The notes: generated from the letters alone by a model not told the origin. Shown: positions 8,671-17,702, counted from the first letter of the stretch. The stretch is DNA of 64,000 nt from Paenibacillus hexagrammi (GCF_021513275.1 NZ_CP090978.1:1612001-1676000), one strand, 5' to 3'. Numbers and translations: made by a program.

Positions 8671-8727
8671 AGCGCACGGAGAAAATTTGCGGAAGCTCGT
8701 AATGGACTCTACTTTATCAACAAAATC
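8671..8727 (-). repeat. Dispersed intergenic repeat, copy D (left half)
   Basis: On the minus strand it reads TTGTTGATAAAGTAGAG, TCCATTACGAGCTTCCGC and AATTTTCTCCG, matching the family core. It lies between the GH2 and GH43 genes in inverted orientation, with a perfect hairpin on its outer side as in the other copies. Confidence 0.75.
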
Positions 8728-8752
8728 GAGGCTGAATCCAGGATTCAGCCTC
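8728..8752 (+). terminator. Perfect hairpin terminator
   Basis: The arms GAGGCTGAATCC and GGATTCAGCCTC are 12 bases each with a one-base centre, then TTTC. It probably ends or attenuates the operon before the GH43 gene. Confidence 0.65.
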
Positions 8753-8780
8753 TTTCTGCGACCAAAGAGGGGAGTGGAGC

Positions 8781-11228
8781 ATGGACATGTGGTCGATTTC
8801 AGTAAGATGGACACTAGCGGTTATAGGTTTAAGCTTGCTGGTCCTGCTGCTTTCATCCTGTCAAAAGGAATCTAAACGTGTGGAGATCGAGCAGCTTAAG
8901 AACGGGACGCTTTACAGCAATCCGATGGAGCTATCGGAGGAGTGGGAGGATTACGGCATCGGCGATCCTTTCGTTATGCGCTACAACGGTATGTACTACT
9001 TGTATTGCAGTACGCAGGATCGTCAAGTCGGGGTGAAGGCATGGAGCTCTCCGGACCTGGTCCATTGGAAGCCGGAAGGCCTTGTTACAGAGGACCCTGT
9101 CACACAAGCCGCATATGCGCCGGAAGTCGTGTATTGGAACGGCTACTTCTATATGTACACATCGCCGGGAGGGGGCGGGCACTATGTCCTTCGAAGTGAA
9201 AGTCCAACGGGTCCATTCACAGTGCAGACCGGTAATCTGGGCATGTCCATAGATGGATCGGTATTCATTGACGATGACGGGAAATGGTACTTCACACATG
9301 CCTCGGACCAGGGGATTGTCGCGAATGAAATGAGCGATCCTTATACGTTCGGGAACAACATTCTTTTACCCGGTGTGTTTCTGCAGCATTGGACGGAAGG
9401 CTCGATGATAATGAAGCGTAACGGCAAATACGTGATCACGTATACCGGCAATCATGTGTTTAGTACGGGGTATCGTATTCAGTATTCGGTGTCGGATCAA
9501 GGTCCGCATGGACCGTACCGGACTCCTGAGAACAATCCGTTCGTCATCAGCACAGAGGATGAGTTTAACGGATTAGGACACAGCTCTACGGTTATAGGTC
9601 CAGATCTCGATTCTTACTATTTGGTTTATCACAATTTGCTTGGTGCTTCTACATCCGGACCGCCGCTGCGCAAGATGAATATCGATCGTTTGCAGTTTAA
9701 CGGAGACCGAATGTCGCTTCAAGGGCCTACGTTCGGGATGCAGCGGCCGGCAGCGAAAATGCCGGATTATTCTGTAAGAGAGGTTCATCCAGGGGAGACG
9801 GAAGGATGGAAGAAAGAGAGGAGTGGAGACCGTCAATTTATCCTCACCGAGCAGGAAACGGAGCCTGTTTTCACAGCAGAATACAATGTGTACACTGCCA
9901 AGCAGAGTGAGGCTTCAATCTTTTTTGGAACTGTCTTTTCCTATGAAGGCAGCAAGCAATATTGGGCAGCTCTCATAAATCCGACGGATCAGAGGTTGTC
10001 GGTCGTTAGGGTGGAAGATGGACAACGGTCAGAAATGGGCAGTGCTAAGCTGCCTGCTGACACGGACTTCACGAAATTGCACACCGTCCGCATTGAAAAC
10101 AGAAGCGACTCCTTGCACGTCTTTTGGGACAATATGCACAAGGTCGAAGTGAAAAGAAATGCCGCCGGAGGTCGGATTGGCTATATATCCAGTCCATCGG
10201 ATGAAGACTCCCTGCACATGCAGTTTACGGCATACAGCAACGATGCAGGAGGGAGCAGTGACACGGAGACCGCCAAGCCGATCCCCGGGGTTATGGAGGC
10301 AGTTCATTATTTGAAGGATGATCAGCGGGGGTATTCTCTATCCGGTGTTGGTCATCAGGACGGACTCGTACCCGAACGAAGAGGCATAACAACCGATGAC
10401 GGCAGTTATGCTGTATCCATTGCGAAAGCGGGGGACTGGCTTCAGTATGATGTACAAGTGAAACGGGACGGCGCTTATGGCATCGATTTTGATGTGCAGC
10501 GGTCTGGTATCGATACACGGATCGAGATTCAAGCAGGCGAAAGCAAAGAGCAGTTCACCATAACGAAGTCTACTGCAGATAACGGTAAGTGGGAACATCT
10601 GAGGCTTGGCAGCATGCACATGAATGAAGGTTTTGCACATTTGAAAGTTACACTGCTCGACGGTTCGCTGACATACCGGAGCATGAATTTCTATGCTTCC
10701 GATGAAGTGTTTGCTCCGATTGAGAATGTACCGAAGTCGATGGTGGGCATGTGGGTTCCCGAGGGCGGCGGATACCAGACTCGGGCTCATGAGTACATCA
10801 AGACCTTTACGGGCAGTGAAGATTGGACGGATTACCGTGTGGAGTCGGAGCTTGAATTTCCAACCGATCCTGAGAACGATGCGGGAATATTGTTTAGAAC
10901 CGTTCATGAGTCCTATTATCCTCATCAGGTCCCGGATGCCTTTACCGGCTATTATGCCCGTGTCAATCAAGACGGTTTGACTTTAGTCAAGGTGAACTAC
11001 GGTGTAGAAGAAATACTAAAGTCCGTTCCGCTCCAGATTCAGGTGGGCAGGACGTACAATTTGACGGTTGAAGCTAAGGGCAATGCATTCAAGATATATT
11101 GGGACGGTCAACCCGAACCGGTTATCGATGATGTGGACCCTAGGGCATATACCCATGGAAAAATAGGACTCTTATCGAATCACTCCGACATTATCTTCCG
11201 GCAAGTTCGAGCGGTGGAAGCGAAATAA
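8781..11228 (+). CDS. GH43-type lipoprotein glycosidase with accessory domains
   Basis: This is an 815-residue surface enzyme of the arabinofuranosidase/xylosidase class. After a basic start and hydrophobic core comes a lipobox-like LLSSC, so it is probably lipid-anchored. The five-bladed propeller spans about residues 40-330. Its catalytic residues are recognisable: the base in YGIGDPF, the pKa-modulating Asp in SIDGSVFIDDDG, and the acid in HWTEGSM. After it come a beta-sandwich (about 340-490), a CBM6-like region (about 505-640, with GDWLQYDVQV), and a concanavalin-like C-terminal domain. GGAG sits just before ATG 8781. It would trim arabinose or xylose side chains before uptake by the importer encoded upstream. 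Confidence 0.85.
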   Translation: MDMWSISVRWTLAVIGLSLLVLLLSSCQKESKRVEIEQLKNGTLYSNPMELSEEWEDYGIGDPFVMRYNGMYYLYCSTQDRQVGVKAWSSPDLVHWKPEGLVTEDPVTQAAYAPEVVYWNGYFYMYTSPGGGGHYVLRSESPTGPFTVQTGNLGMSIDGSVFIDDDGKWYFTHASDQGIVANEMSDPYTFGNNILLPGVFLQHWTEGSMIMKRNGKYVITYTGNHVFSTGYRIQYSVSDQGPHGPYRTPENNPFVISTEDEFNGLGHSSTVIGPDLDSYYLVYHNLLGASTSGPPLRKMNIDRLQFNGDRMSLQGPTFGMQRPAAKMPDYSVREVHPGETEGWKKERSGDRQFILTEQETEPVFTAEYNVYTAKQSEASIFFGTVFSYEGSKQYWAALINPTDQRLSVVRVEDGQRSEMGSAKLPADTDFTKLHTVRIENRSDSLHVFWDNMHKVEVKRNAAGGRIGYISSPSDEDSLHMQFTAYSNDAGGSSDTETAKPIPGVMEAVHYLKDDQRGYSLSGVGHQDGLVPERRGITTDDGSYAVSIAKAGDWLQYDVQVKRDGAYGIDFDVQRSGIDTRIEIQAGESKEQFTITKSTADNGKWEHLRLGSMHMNEGFAHLKVTLLDGSLTYRSMNFYASDEVFAPIENVPKSMVGMWVPEGGGYQTRAHEYIKTFTGSEDWTDYRVESELEFPTDPENDAGILFRTVHESYYPHQVPDAFTGYYARVNQDGLTLVKVNYGVEEILKSVPLQIQVGRTYNLTVEAKGNAFKIYWDGQPEPVIDDVDPRAYTHGKIGLLSNHSDIIFRQVRAVEAK

Positions 11229-11245
11229 CAGCAATCTACTCGGCA

Positions 11246-12103
11246 TTACTTAGACCTGTACTGCATGCGAAATGCTTTTGGCGTACAGCCTACATGCTTG
11301 TTAAAGCAGCGGATGAAATAGGGGAAGGAACCGAACCCTGTTTCATCCGCTATTTTGCTGATCGGGTCATCTGTATGAATGAGCAGCAGCTTGGCCTGTT
11401 CCAATCGGTATTTCGTTACATATTCAAGCGGCGTGCAGCCAAAAGCCTCTTTCATGCATAGTGCGATGTAATTGCTGTGAAAATGAAGCTCCTCCGAAAG
11501 CTCTTTATAGGAAATCGCTTCTTTATAATGAGTCCGCAGGAAAGCGGCGGATTGCTCGGCTACCCGCAGATGAGGCTGGTTCATGGGTAGTCCATCATCT
11601 TCACGGAGATGAAGCAGCAAATCATGAAACAGCTGCTGCTGCTTCCATTGCGATAACGATGACGGCTCACCTTGTAATAGAAGAAGCTGTTTCAACTGGG
11701 CGTACACAATCTCTGGGTCTTTAAGATGCCCTGTACGGGTCAAATAGGAAGAAAAGTAAGCGATTCTTTCATACTGCAGCTTCTCGGCTTCCAGTGCAAC
11801 TGGCTGCGGGTTGTCGGTTTCATACCAAAGTCCGAGCGTTTGAAAGTGCAGCCAATAAAAGTGGGACTGATCCCGGCAGGCTTGCAGCGTGTTATGGGTT
11901 TGATCGGGTAGCAATATCAAATAGTGATTCGCCGGTACCGTGTAGGTGACGCCGTTCTCCTCCAGGTACAAGCAGCCCCTTGTGACTAAGAGCAAATCAA
12001 AGACACCGATGTTCGAACGGTTCGGATGCTTACCGCCGACAGGATACGTATCTTCGCCGCAGACGATATAATGGGGCATTGGGGGGCAGATGAATTGAAG
12101 CAT
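11246..12103 (-). CDS. AraC-family transcriptional regulator
   Basis: This is a 285-residue regulator with an N-terminal cupin-like sensing domain (including GCLYLEENGVTYTVPANHYLILLP, typical of sugar-binding AraC proteins) and two C-terminal helix-turn-helix motifs. The latter run from about residue 185, with YKELSEELHFHSNYIALCMK and the closing ISKIADETGFGSFPYFIRCF. AGAGGAG lies eight bases before the ATG. It faces the GH43 gene, ending 17 bases from it, and its upstream region is shared with the divergent ROK gene. It probably controls the locus at 2372-11228 or the ROK gene in response to a sugar. The ligand is unknown. Confidence 0.88.
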   Translation of the reverse strand: MLQFICPPMPHYIVCGEDTYPVGGKHPNRSNIGVFDLLLVTRGCLYLEENGVTYTVPANHYLILLPDQTHNTLQACRDQSHFYWLHFQTLGLWYETDNPQPVALEAEKLQYERIAYFSSYLTRTGHLKDPEIVYAQLKQLLLLQGEPSSLSQWKQQQLFHDLLLHLREDDGLPMNQPHLRVAEQSAAFLRTHYKEAISYKELSEELHFHSNYIALCMKEAFGCTPLEYVTKYRLEQAKLLLIHTDDPISKIADETGFGSFPYFIRCFNKHVGCTPKAFRMQYRSK

Positions 12104-12351
12104 TCGGCAACTCCTCTCGTAGAGAAGGTTACCATATTTTACTTACTTGTGAATAGGCAAAAATAAACTTGCATTTACTCTTATAGCAGGTTTTTTTGAT
12201 CTGCAGGATGTTGTGATTGGATAATTTTGAGTTGTGATAAGGTATCGGAGTCGTCATGGGAAGCATGGTATATTCTTGCAGGAATACACTCTTTCGATCT
12301 AATTCCCATCAACGGGAAGGAGGGAAAGGGTTCCATAAGGAGCTGTTAAAG

Positions 12352-13320
12352 ATGCAACTGTATACCATTGGCCTGGATTTAGGCGGCACGAATATCAAAA
12401 CTGCCATCTTCGATGAACAATTTCAAATGATGTTAGAGAGAAGTGATCCAACGGAGGCCTCGAAGGGCCCATCTCATGTGATCGCCAAGATGGTGATCAT
12501 TATTCAAGACATGTTATCACAGCTGAATATCGATCAGTCTTCGATAGCGTGTATGGGTATGGGAATCCCGGGCCTGCTCGATCCTAAGGAAGGAATCTCG
12601 ATATTTTCCCCCAATTTTCCTGGGTGGGAACAGATTCATGTTGTTGATGAAATGAAGCGAGCATTCCGCTTTCCAGTCTTTATTGATAACGATGTAAGGG
12701 TCAATTTGTATGGGGAATGGTTATTTGGCGCTGGGGCAGGGTGTTCCAATATGGTTTTACTTACGCTCGGAACGGGACTCGGATCGGGCATTGTGGTGAA
12801 TGGCTCTGTCTTATATGGACAAACATCGAGCGCTGGTGAAATCGGCCACATGAATATGTACCGGGAAGGAAGACCTTGCCGTTGTGGAAGCTCGGGGTGT
12901 CTGGGCAGGTATGTCTCCGCCGTAGGTATGGTTAGAACCTTTGTTGAGCGGCTTGAGCTGGGCAGGGAAAGTGTCATCCAAGAATGGGTGCGTCAGGACT
13001 TTACAAGTATCACAGCAAAAATGATTTCAGAAGCCTACGACCTAGGGGACCCATTGGCTGTTGAGGTCATGCATGAAACAGGCCGATTGCTTGGATTTGG
13101 GCTTTCGAACACCATCAATTTACTCAATCCAGAACTGATTGTGATTGGAGGAGGTATGTCTGCCGCCGGTGACCGTCTGCTTTATTCTGTACGTACCACG
13201 ATAGAACAGCATAGCCTAAAGTTATCCTCACAAGCCTGCCGAGTAGTGACTGCTCAATTAGGAGCAAAGGCAGGCATGGTCGGAGCGGCGGCTTATGCGA
13301 GGAAAAGAATGAAGGAGTAG
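12352..13320 (+). CDS. ROK-family sugar kinase or regulator
   Basis: This is a 322-residue ROK protein, most likely an ATP-dependent hexose kinase such as glucokinase or fructokinase. The phosphate-binding motif GLDLGGTNIKTAIFD is at residues 4-18. GTGLGSGIVVNG follows, and the ROK zinc-binding signature CRCGSSGC sits at about residues 176-183 after GEIGH. There is no N-terminal helix-turn-helix in the chosen product, which argues against a NagC/XylR-type repressor. The frame extends to 12256, but ATG 12352 has AAGGAG nine bases upstream. Its position opposite the AraC gene suggests it phosphorylates a sugar released by the neighbouring hydrolases. Confidence 0.85.
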   Translation: MQLYTIGLDLGGTNIKTAIFDEQFQMMLERSDPTEASKGPSHVIAKMVIIIQDMLSQLNIDQSSIACMGMGIPGLLDPKEGISIFSPNFPGWEQIHVVDEMKRAFRFPVFIDNDVRVNLYGEWLFGAGAGCSNMVLLTLGTGLGSGIVVNGSVLYGQTSSAGEIGHMNMYREGRPCRCGSSGCLGRYVSAVGMVRTFVERLELGRESVIQEWVRQDFTSITAKMISEAYDLGDPLAVEVMHETGRLLGFGLSNTINLLNPELIVIGGGMSAAGDRLLYSVRTTIEQHSLKLSSQACRVVTAQLGAKAGMVGAAAYARKRMKE

Positions 13321-13341
13321 CACTCAAGCAGCACTCGAAGG

Positions 13342-13380
13342 AGCCTAGCTGGGGAGCAGCATAACGGGTTCCTTCGACAA
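13342..13380. terminator. Hairpin between convergent genes
   Basis: CGAAGGA and TCCTTCG pair across a loop of about 25 bases between the converging ROK and LysR genes. There is no clear U-tract, so it is weak. Confidence 0.35.
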
Positions 13381-13396
13381 GCCGAACCAGCATGAA

Positions 13397-14275
13397 CTAC
13401 TCTGCTAATTGTTCGAAGTATTGCTCCACGACCTCGCGAAACTCTTGAGCAGCGCGTGTCAGATACCGGCTTTTATGCCACGAAAGTGCGATTTCCCGAA
13501 CCATCTCATGGTCTTTCAGCCGCAGCAAATGAACCTGTTCCCTTGAATCCCTTGACGTGCTTGGAATGAAAGCAATGCCGATTCCCGCCTCGACCAAGGC
13601 AACCAGCCTGGCGGGTTCGTCTCCCTCGTATACATAGGTAGGTGCTAACCCAGCGGATTGGCACACTTGATCAGCTAGATCTCGAGCGCCATAGCCTTTC
13701 TTGAGTCCGACAAACCATTCATTCTCAAGCTCAGCCAATGCCACGGATTCCTGATCGGCAAGCCGGTGTCCCGTGGGGACCGCGAGCAGGATCGGATCGC
13801 GCAGCAGGATGCGGCACTCGATATCCTCTCCGACTATAGGCGGGGAGGACAAGCAAAAATCGGCCTCTCCTCGTTCTAAAAGAGGCAGCATCTCTCGAAG
13901 GGCAACCATTTGCACATGGAAATGGACGTTAGGTCGTTTTTTACGAAATACTTGAAGAATTTGCGGGAGCGTACTTGCGGTGGTTACGGCCAACTCGATT
14001 GTCCCGCTTTCGGGGCTAATTAAGTCGTGAAGCTCCTGCTTCCCCTGCTCCAATTCAAATAATGCTCTTTCTGTTCGAGCTAAAAACTTGCGGCCAAACT
14101 CATTTAATCTCAAGCTTCGCCCAGTCCGATCGAATAAGGGAACCCCTAAATCCTCCTCCAGGCGCTGGATCGTCTTGCTTAGTGACGATTGTGTAACATG
14201 CAGGCTGCGTGCAGCGTCGGTCATATGCTCCAGCCGTGCGACCTCCCGAAAGTACTGCAATTGAAGCAGCTCCAT
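13397..14275 (-). CDS. LysR-family transcriptional regulator
   Basis: This is a 292-residue regulator of classic LysR length. The N-terminal winged helix is clear: QLQYFREVARLEHMTDAARS followed by LHVTQSSLSKTIQRLEEDLG and PLFDRTGRSLRLNEFG. The C-terminal part is the periplasmic-binding-protein-like co-inducer domain. The frame is open to 14374, but ATG 14275 gives the standard N-terminus and is preceded by GGAGAGGTTGGGAG. It is transcribed divergently from the MFS transporter at 14398 across 122 bases, the usual arrangement for a LysR protein and its target, so it probably controls that efflux pump. The inducer is unknown. Confidence 0.9.
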   Translation of the reverse strand: MELLQLQYFREVARLEHMTDAARSLHVTQSSLSKTIQRLEEDLGVPLFDRTGRSLRLNEFGRKFLARTERALFELEQGKQELHDLISPESGTIELAVTTASTLPQILQVFRKKRPNVHFHVQMVALREMLPLLERGEADFCLSSPPIVGEDIECRILLRDPILLAVPTGHRLADQESVALAELENEWFVGLKKGYGARDLADQVCQSAGLAPTYVYEGDEPARLVALVEAGIGIAFIPSTSRDSREQVHLLRLKDHEMVREIALSWHKSRYLTRAAQEFREVVEQYFEQLAE

Positions 14276-14397
14276 GGTTCTCCCAACCTCTCCTAATTCA
14301 TTCCTTTGAGTCCATGTAATCATAGCATAGAATGCGTTGGAGTGAATGTACAATTTGGAGTACGATGAGGTCAATAAGGTTTAGGGAGGATTCATAC

Positions 14398-15774
14398 ATG
14401 GAAATTCGGCGCAGATGGCTAATGGCATCAATTGGACTGGGTATGCTGCTCAATCCCTTAAATTCTTCTATGATTTCAGTTGCGATAGCAAGGTTGCAGG
14501 AGGTGTACCGGCTTGATTTCGCGGTGACTTCTTGGATGATCTTTGCATTCTACATCTCGAGCTCCATTGCTCAACCCGTTATGGGCAAGGCTGGCGACTT
14601 ATTCGGACGCAGACGAATTTTTCTGTCAGGTTTGATTGTCGTTTCCGTTTCATCCCTATTAGCGCCATTATCCCCGGGATTCGGGTGGCTCATCGCATTT
14701 CGCGTCATACAGTCCATTGGAACAAGTATGATAGGCGCTGTAGGGATGGCTATCATGAGAAATTATGTGACGGAAAATCAAGCCAAGGGACTTGCCGTCT
14801 TATCGATTTTCATATCAGGGGCTGCGGCCATCGGTCCATCAGTTGGAGGATTTTTTATTCATTGGTGGGATTGGCCGGCAATCTTTCTCGTCAATATCCC
14901 AGTTGCAATTCTAAGCTTTTTCTTTGCATGGCGAGCTATTCCCGCAGATGAGCGGAAGGGAGTCGCTGTCTATAAAAAGTCTCCCAAGATGTGGTTGGCT
15001 GACTTGGATGGGTTAGGTATCCTCCTGTTCAGCCTGGGGGTGGTCGGCCTGTTGTTGGGTTTGTTATCGATACATTCATGGCGGTACGACCTTATAGGAT
15101 TGTTAGGTCTCCTGATCATGGGATTGTTCATTAAGCATGAACTCAAAGCAGGTAGCCCCTTCATCCCAGTAAGAACCTTTGCCCAATATCCCGCAATAAG
15201 TTGGATTAATCTCGAATTCATGCTGGTCAACGTGCTGTACTATTCACTCTTCTTCGGATTTCCTTCCTACCTGCAGATGGAGCGTCAACTCAGTGCAATG
15301 AACACGGGATTGCTTATGTTAAGCCTAGGTCTATGCACGCTCCTCACTTCTCCACTTGCAGGACGATGGATTGACAAATCCGGTCCGAGACCCGCGCTCA
15401 TCTTGTCAGCAGCACTTATGGTGCTAGGAGCTGTGTGGATCGTAACGCTGAACAATAATTCGTCATTGATCCGTATAGGCTTGATTTTAGCAGTATTCGG
15501 AATCAGCAATGGACTCAACAATGTTGGTATGCAGGCTGCGTTGTTTAGGTCGGCGCCAAAGGAACATGCTGGTGTTGCATCCGGATTGTTTTTAACATCG
15601 AGGTACATGGGGACGATATTTGCTTCCTTGCTGCTGGACTTTATTTTTGGGCACACCATTCATTCAAGCGGTCTCCGAGTATTAGGTGTAATTCTAGCGG
15701 TTATTGCAAGCTCATTAGTTATCATGATATGGCAAAAGAACACCGAAAAATTTCGGGAAAGCAGCTCTATATAA
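14398..15774 (+). CDS. MFS drug-efflux-type transporter (DHA2-like)
   Basis: This is a 458-residue major facilitator protein with about 14 membrane segments. The signature motif A is seen as GKAGDLFGRRRIFLSG after the second helix, and motif C-like glycine-rich stretches follow (FISGAAAIGPSVGGFFI). Proteins of this type usually export toxic compounds or antibiotics by proton antiport. ATG 14398 is preceded by AGGGAGG at nine bases; the frame extends further upstream but overlaps the LysR promoter. It is divergent from the LysR gene, which is its likely regulator. A strong terminator follows at 15782. Confidence 0.88.
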   Translation: MEIRRRWLMASIGLGMLLNPLNSSMISVAIARLQEVYRLDFAVTSWMIFAFYISSSIAQPVMGKAGDLFGRRRIFLSGLIVVSVSSLLAPLSPGFGWLIAFRVIQSIGTSMIGAVGMAIMRNYVTENQAKGLAVLSIFISGAAAIGPSVGGFFIHWWDWPAIFLVNIPVAILSFFFAWRAIPADERKGVAVYKKSPKMWLADLDGLGILLFSLGVVGLLLGLLSIHSWRYDLIGLLGLLIMGLFIKHELKAGSPFIPVRTFAQYPAISWINLEFMLVNVLYYSLFFGFPSYLQMERQLSAMNTGLLMLSLGLCTLLTSPLAGRWIDKSGPRPALILSAALMVLGAVWIVTLNNNSSLIRIGLILAVFGISNGLNNVGMQAALFRSAPKEHAGVASGLFLTSRYMGTIFASLLLDFIFGHTIHSSGLRVLGVILAVIASSLVIMIWQKNTEKFRESSSI

Positions 15775-15781
15775 AGCATAG

Positions 15782-15838
15782 GCAGCAGCAATGAAGAGTG
15801 AATCATGCTCTTCAATGCTGCTGCTTTTTGCAATTCAG
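15782..15838 (+). terminator. Strong rho-independent terminator
   Basis: A 17-bp stem with one mismatch is formed by GCAGCAGCAATGAAGAG and CTCTTCAATGCTGCTGC, followed by TTTTT. It ends the MFS gene. Confidence 0.9.
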
Positions 15839-15895
15839 CGAAAACGCGGTTTTATTCGAACTTTTTTGGGAGGAGGGGTTATCTTAATGGTTCCT

Positions 15896-15915
15896 TAATT
15901 GTTAGCTAACAATTA
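15896..15915. promoter_or_regulatory. 20-bp perfect palindrome, operator-like
   Basis: TAATTGTTAGCTAACAATTA is fully self-complementary. Its form resembles operators of MarR-family regulators. It lies about 145 bases upstream of the sda-like gene. No MarR gene is in the window. Confidence 0.6.
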
Positions 15916-16060
15916 TTAAATACTTCTAGGATATCCTCAAATACATGGACAGACCCATGCAGACGAAGTGATGAAGCATACAAATACGGGCGTCACGGGA
16001 CTGCATCATGATGAAGTCAACTGGATTTTGAATACTGCGATGGGTTTGAGGTGATAGGTG

Positions 16061-16249
16061 ATGAGTTCCTTTATGCACATTAACGATGAGAAGCTCCTGG
16101 AAGCAGTAGTGAAAGTAATGCGGGACGTCGACGGCTACGAGTATGATTTTCTGCGGATTTTGCTTGATGAAGTAGAGCGAAGAGGGCTGCGGGAACAAAT
16201 GTATGATTTATTAGAAAACAGGAGGGAGGATGTACCTGAAAAATTGTAA
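16061..16249 (+). CDS. sda: Sda-like sporulation checkpoint protein
   Basis: This is a 62-residue protein whose residues 6-42 (INDEKLLEAVVKV, then DFLRILLDEVERRGL) match the helical hairpin of Sda. In Bacillus subtilis Sda (LSDELLIESY ... DFIELIENEIKRRSL) binds the sporulation kinase KinA and blocks phosphorelay signalling when DNA replication is disturbed. The spacing of the two helices and the ERRGL end fit, with a three- to four-residue longer loop and an extra acidic C-terminal tail. ATG 16061 is used because GAGGTG lies seven bases upstream; a GTG just before it is also possible. A possible short upstream reading frame ends nine bases before it (see findings). Confidence 0.62.
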   Translation: MSSFMHINDEKLLEAVVKVMRDVDGYEYDFLRILLDEVERRGLREQMYDLLENRREDVPEKL

Positions 16250-16315
16250 CCAAACCTAAAATTTGTTTCCTTATTTTAGTAATTAACGAATGGTAAAATA
16301 ATGTCAGGAGGTGAA

Positions 16316-16329
16316 TGAAAGCGATTTCA
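16316..16329 (+). promoter_or_regulatory. Perfect cre site
   Basis: TGAAAGCGATTTCA fits the CcpA consensus TGWAANCGNTNWCA at all 14 positions. It lies 43 bases before the GH16 gene start, in its leader, and predicts carbon catabolite repression of the glucanase. Confidence 0.8.
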
Positions 16330-16371
16330 AATAAAAACAACAAATTTACTTAGAAATGGAGGAATTGATGT

Positions 16372-17640
16372 ATGAGCAAGAAAAAATGGTTCGTTGCAAC
16401 CGTGGCCAGCGCTTTGCTGTGCGGCAGCTTGTTGTTGAATGCGGTCCCTAAGGCGGAGGCTGCTCCTGTGTGGAATTTGGTCTGGAGTGATGAATTTAAT
16501 GGAGCTGCAGGCTCAGCGCCGGATGGCTCCAAATGGGTGCAGGAAACAGGCGGTAATGGTTGGGGTAACAATGAACTGGAGTACTACACGGATCGCCGGG
16601 ATAACTCGTATCAAGACGGGAACGGGAACCTTGTCATTAAAGCGAAGAAAGAAAGCTATGGCGGCAGAGACTACACGTCTGCCAGATTAACGACACAAGG
16701 TAAGTTCGCACAGACCTACGGCAAAATGGAAGCGCGGATCAAGATTCCTTACGGTCAGGGCCTGTGGCCCGCTTTCTGGATGCTAGGCGATAATATTGGA
16801 AGTGTGGGTTGGCCGCAGAGCGGGGAGCTGGATATTATGGAAAATGTCGGCTATGAGCCATCCATGGTACACGGTACAGCACATGGTCCGGGCTACTCGG
16901 GCTGCTGCGGAATCGGCAACAGCTATACGCTGCCAGGAGGACAGCAGTTTAAGGATGCTTATCACGTCTTCTCCATCGAATGGGAGCCGAATCAAGTCAG
17001 GTGGTATGTGGACGGTCAGCAGTTCCATACATTAAACAAAAGTCAGCTTGGCGCAGGGCAGACCTGGGTATATGATCACCCATTCTTCCTTCTGCTGAAT
17101 GTTGCGGTTGGCGGCAATTGGCCGGGTAATCCTGATGGAAGCACTGTCTTCCCGCAGACGATGAACGTGGACTATGTTCGGGTGTATCAACAAGCCAATT
17201 CAGGCGTTGCCTCCGGAACCGTCTATAAACTGACGAATTCAGGAAGCGGCAAGGCTCTGGATGTAGCAAGTGCGGGGACAGCAGACGGAACGAAGGTTCA
17301 AATCTGGACTCCTAATGGAACAGCTGCACAACAGTGGAGAGCAGTGAGCAATTCAGATGGCACCTATAAGCTCATTAATACGGGAAGCGGTAAAGCTCTC
17401 GATGTTGCAAGCGCGGGCACGGCTGACGGAACGAAGGTTCAGATCTGGACCGATAACGGGACAGCCGCCCAGAAGTGGACGATTACTGCAAATGCCGACG
17501 GGACTTACAAGCTGATCAATGCAGGAAGCGGTAAGGCGCTTGATGTAACTAGCTCAGGAACGGCTGACGGCACGAGCGTACAAATTTGGACAGATAACGG
17601 CACATCGGCACAAAAATGGCAGCTGACCGCTGTTCAGTAA
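16372..17640 (+). CDS. GH16 endo-beta-1,3-glucanase with ricin-type lectin domain
   Basis: This is a 422-residue secreted laminarinase-type enzyme that would cleave internal beta-1,3-glucan bonds (fungal wall, callose or laminarin). A signal peptide (about residues 1-31, ending PKAEA) precedes the GH16 jelly roll (about 32-280). The catalytic motif GELDIMENVG at about residues 149-158 supplies nucleophile and acid. A short linker leads to a C-terminal beta-trefoil (about 285-422) of the ricin/CBM13 type. Its three lobes each contain SGKALDV and QIW...W signatures and are nearly identical. GGAGG precedes the ATG. The gene is monocistronic, with a perfect cre site in its leader and a terminator after it. 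Confidence 0.93.
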   Translation: MSKKKWFVATVASALLCGSLLLNAVPKAEAAPVWNLVWSDEFNGAAGSAPDGSKWVQETGGNGWGNNELEYYTDRRDNSYQDGNGNLVIKAKKESYGGRDYTSARLTTQGKFAQTYGKMEARIKIPYGQGLWPAFWMLGDNIGSVGWPQSGELDIMENVGYEPSMVHGTAHGPGYSGCCGIGNSYTLPGGQQFKDAYHVFSIEWEPNQVRWYVDGQQFHTLNKSQLGAGQTWVYDHPFFLLLNVAVGGNWPGNPDGSTVFPQTMNVDYVRVYQQANSGVASGTVYKLTNSGSGKALDVASAGTADGTKVQIWTPNGTAAQQWRAVSNSDGTYKLINTGSGKALDVASAGTADGTKVQIWTDNGTAAQKWTITANADGTYKLINAGSGKALDVTSSGTADGTSVQIWTDNGTSAQKWQLTAVQ

Positions 17641-17660
17641 TTCGATAGCATCAGAATCGT

Positions 17661-17702
17661 GGTTACGCTTCGTCCCTGATTGGGGCAGCGTAACCATGTT
17701 TT
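17661..17702 (+). terminator. Rho-independent terminator
   Basis: The arms GGTTACGCT and AGCGTAACC are 9 bp each with a 17-base inner part, followed by a T-rich tail after ATG. It ends the GH16 gene. Confidence 0.75.

Noticed and set aside
10338..10970. Minus-strand open frame of 210 codons inside the GH43 gene
   Set aside because: It is a shadow of the well-supported glycosidase frame; composition is not protein-like.
15926..16198. Minus-strand open frame over the sda-like gene
   Set aside because: The plus strand has a recognisable Sda-like product with a good ribosome site.
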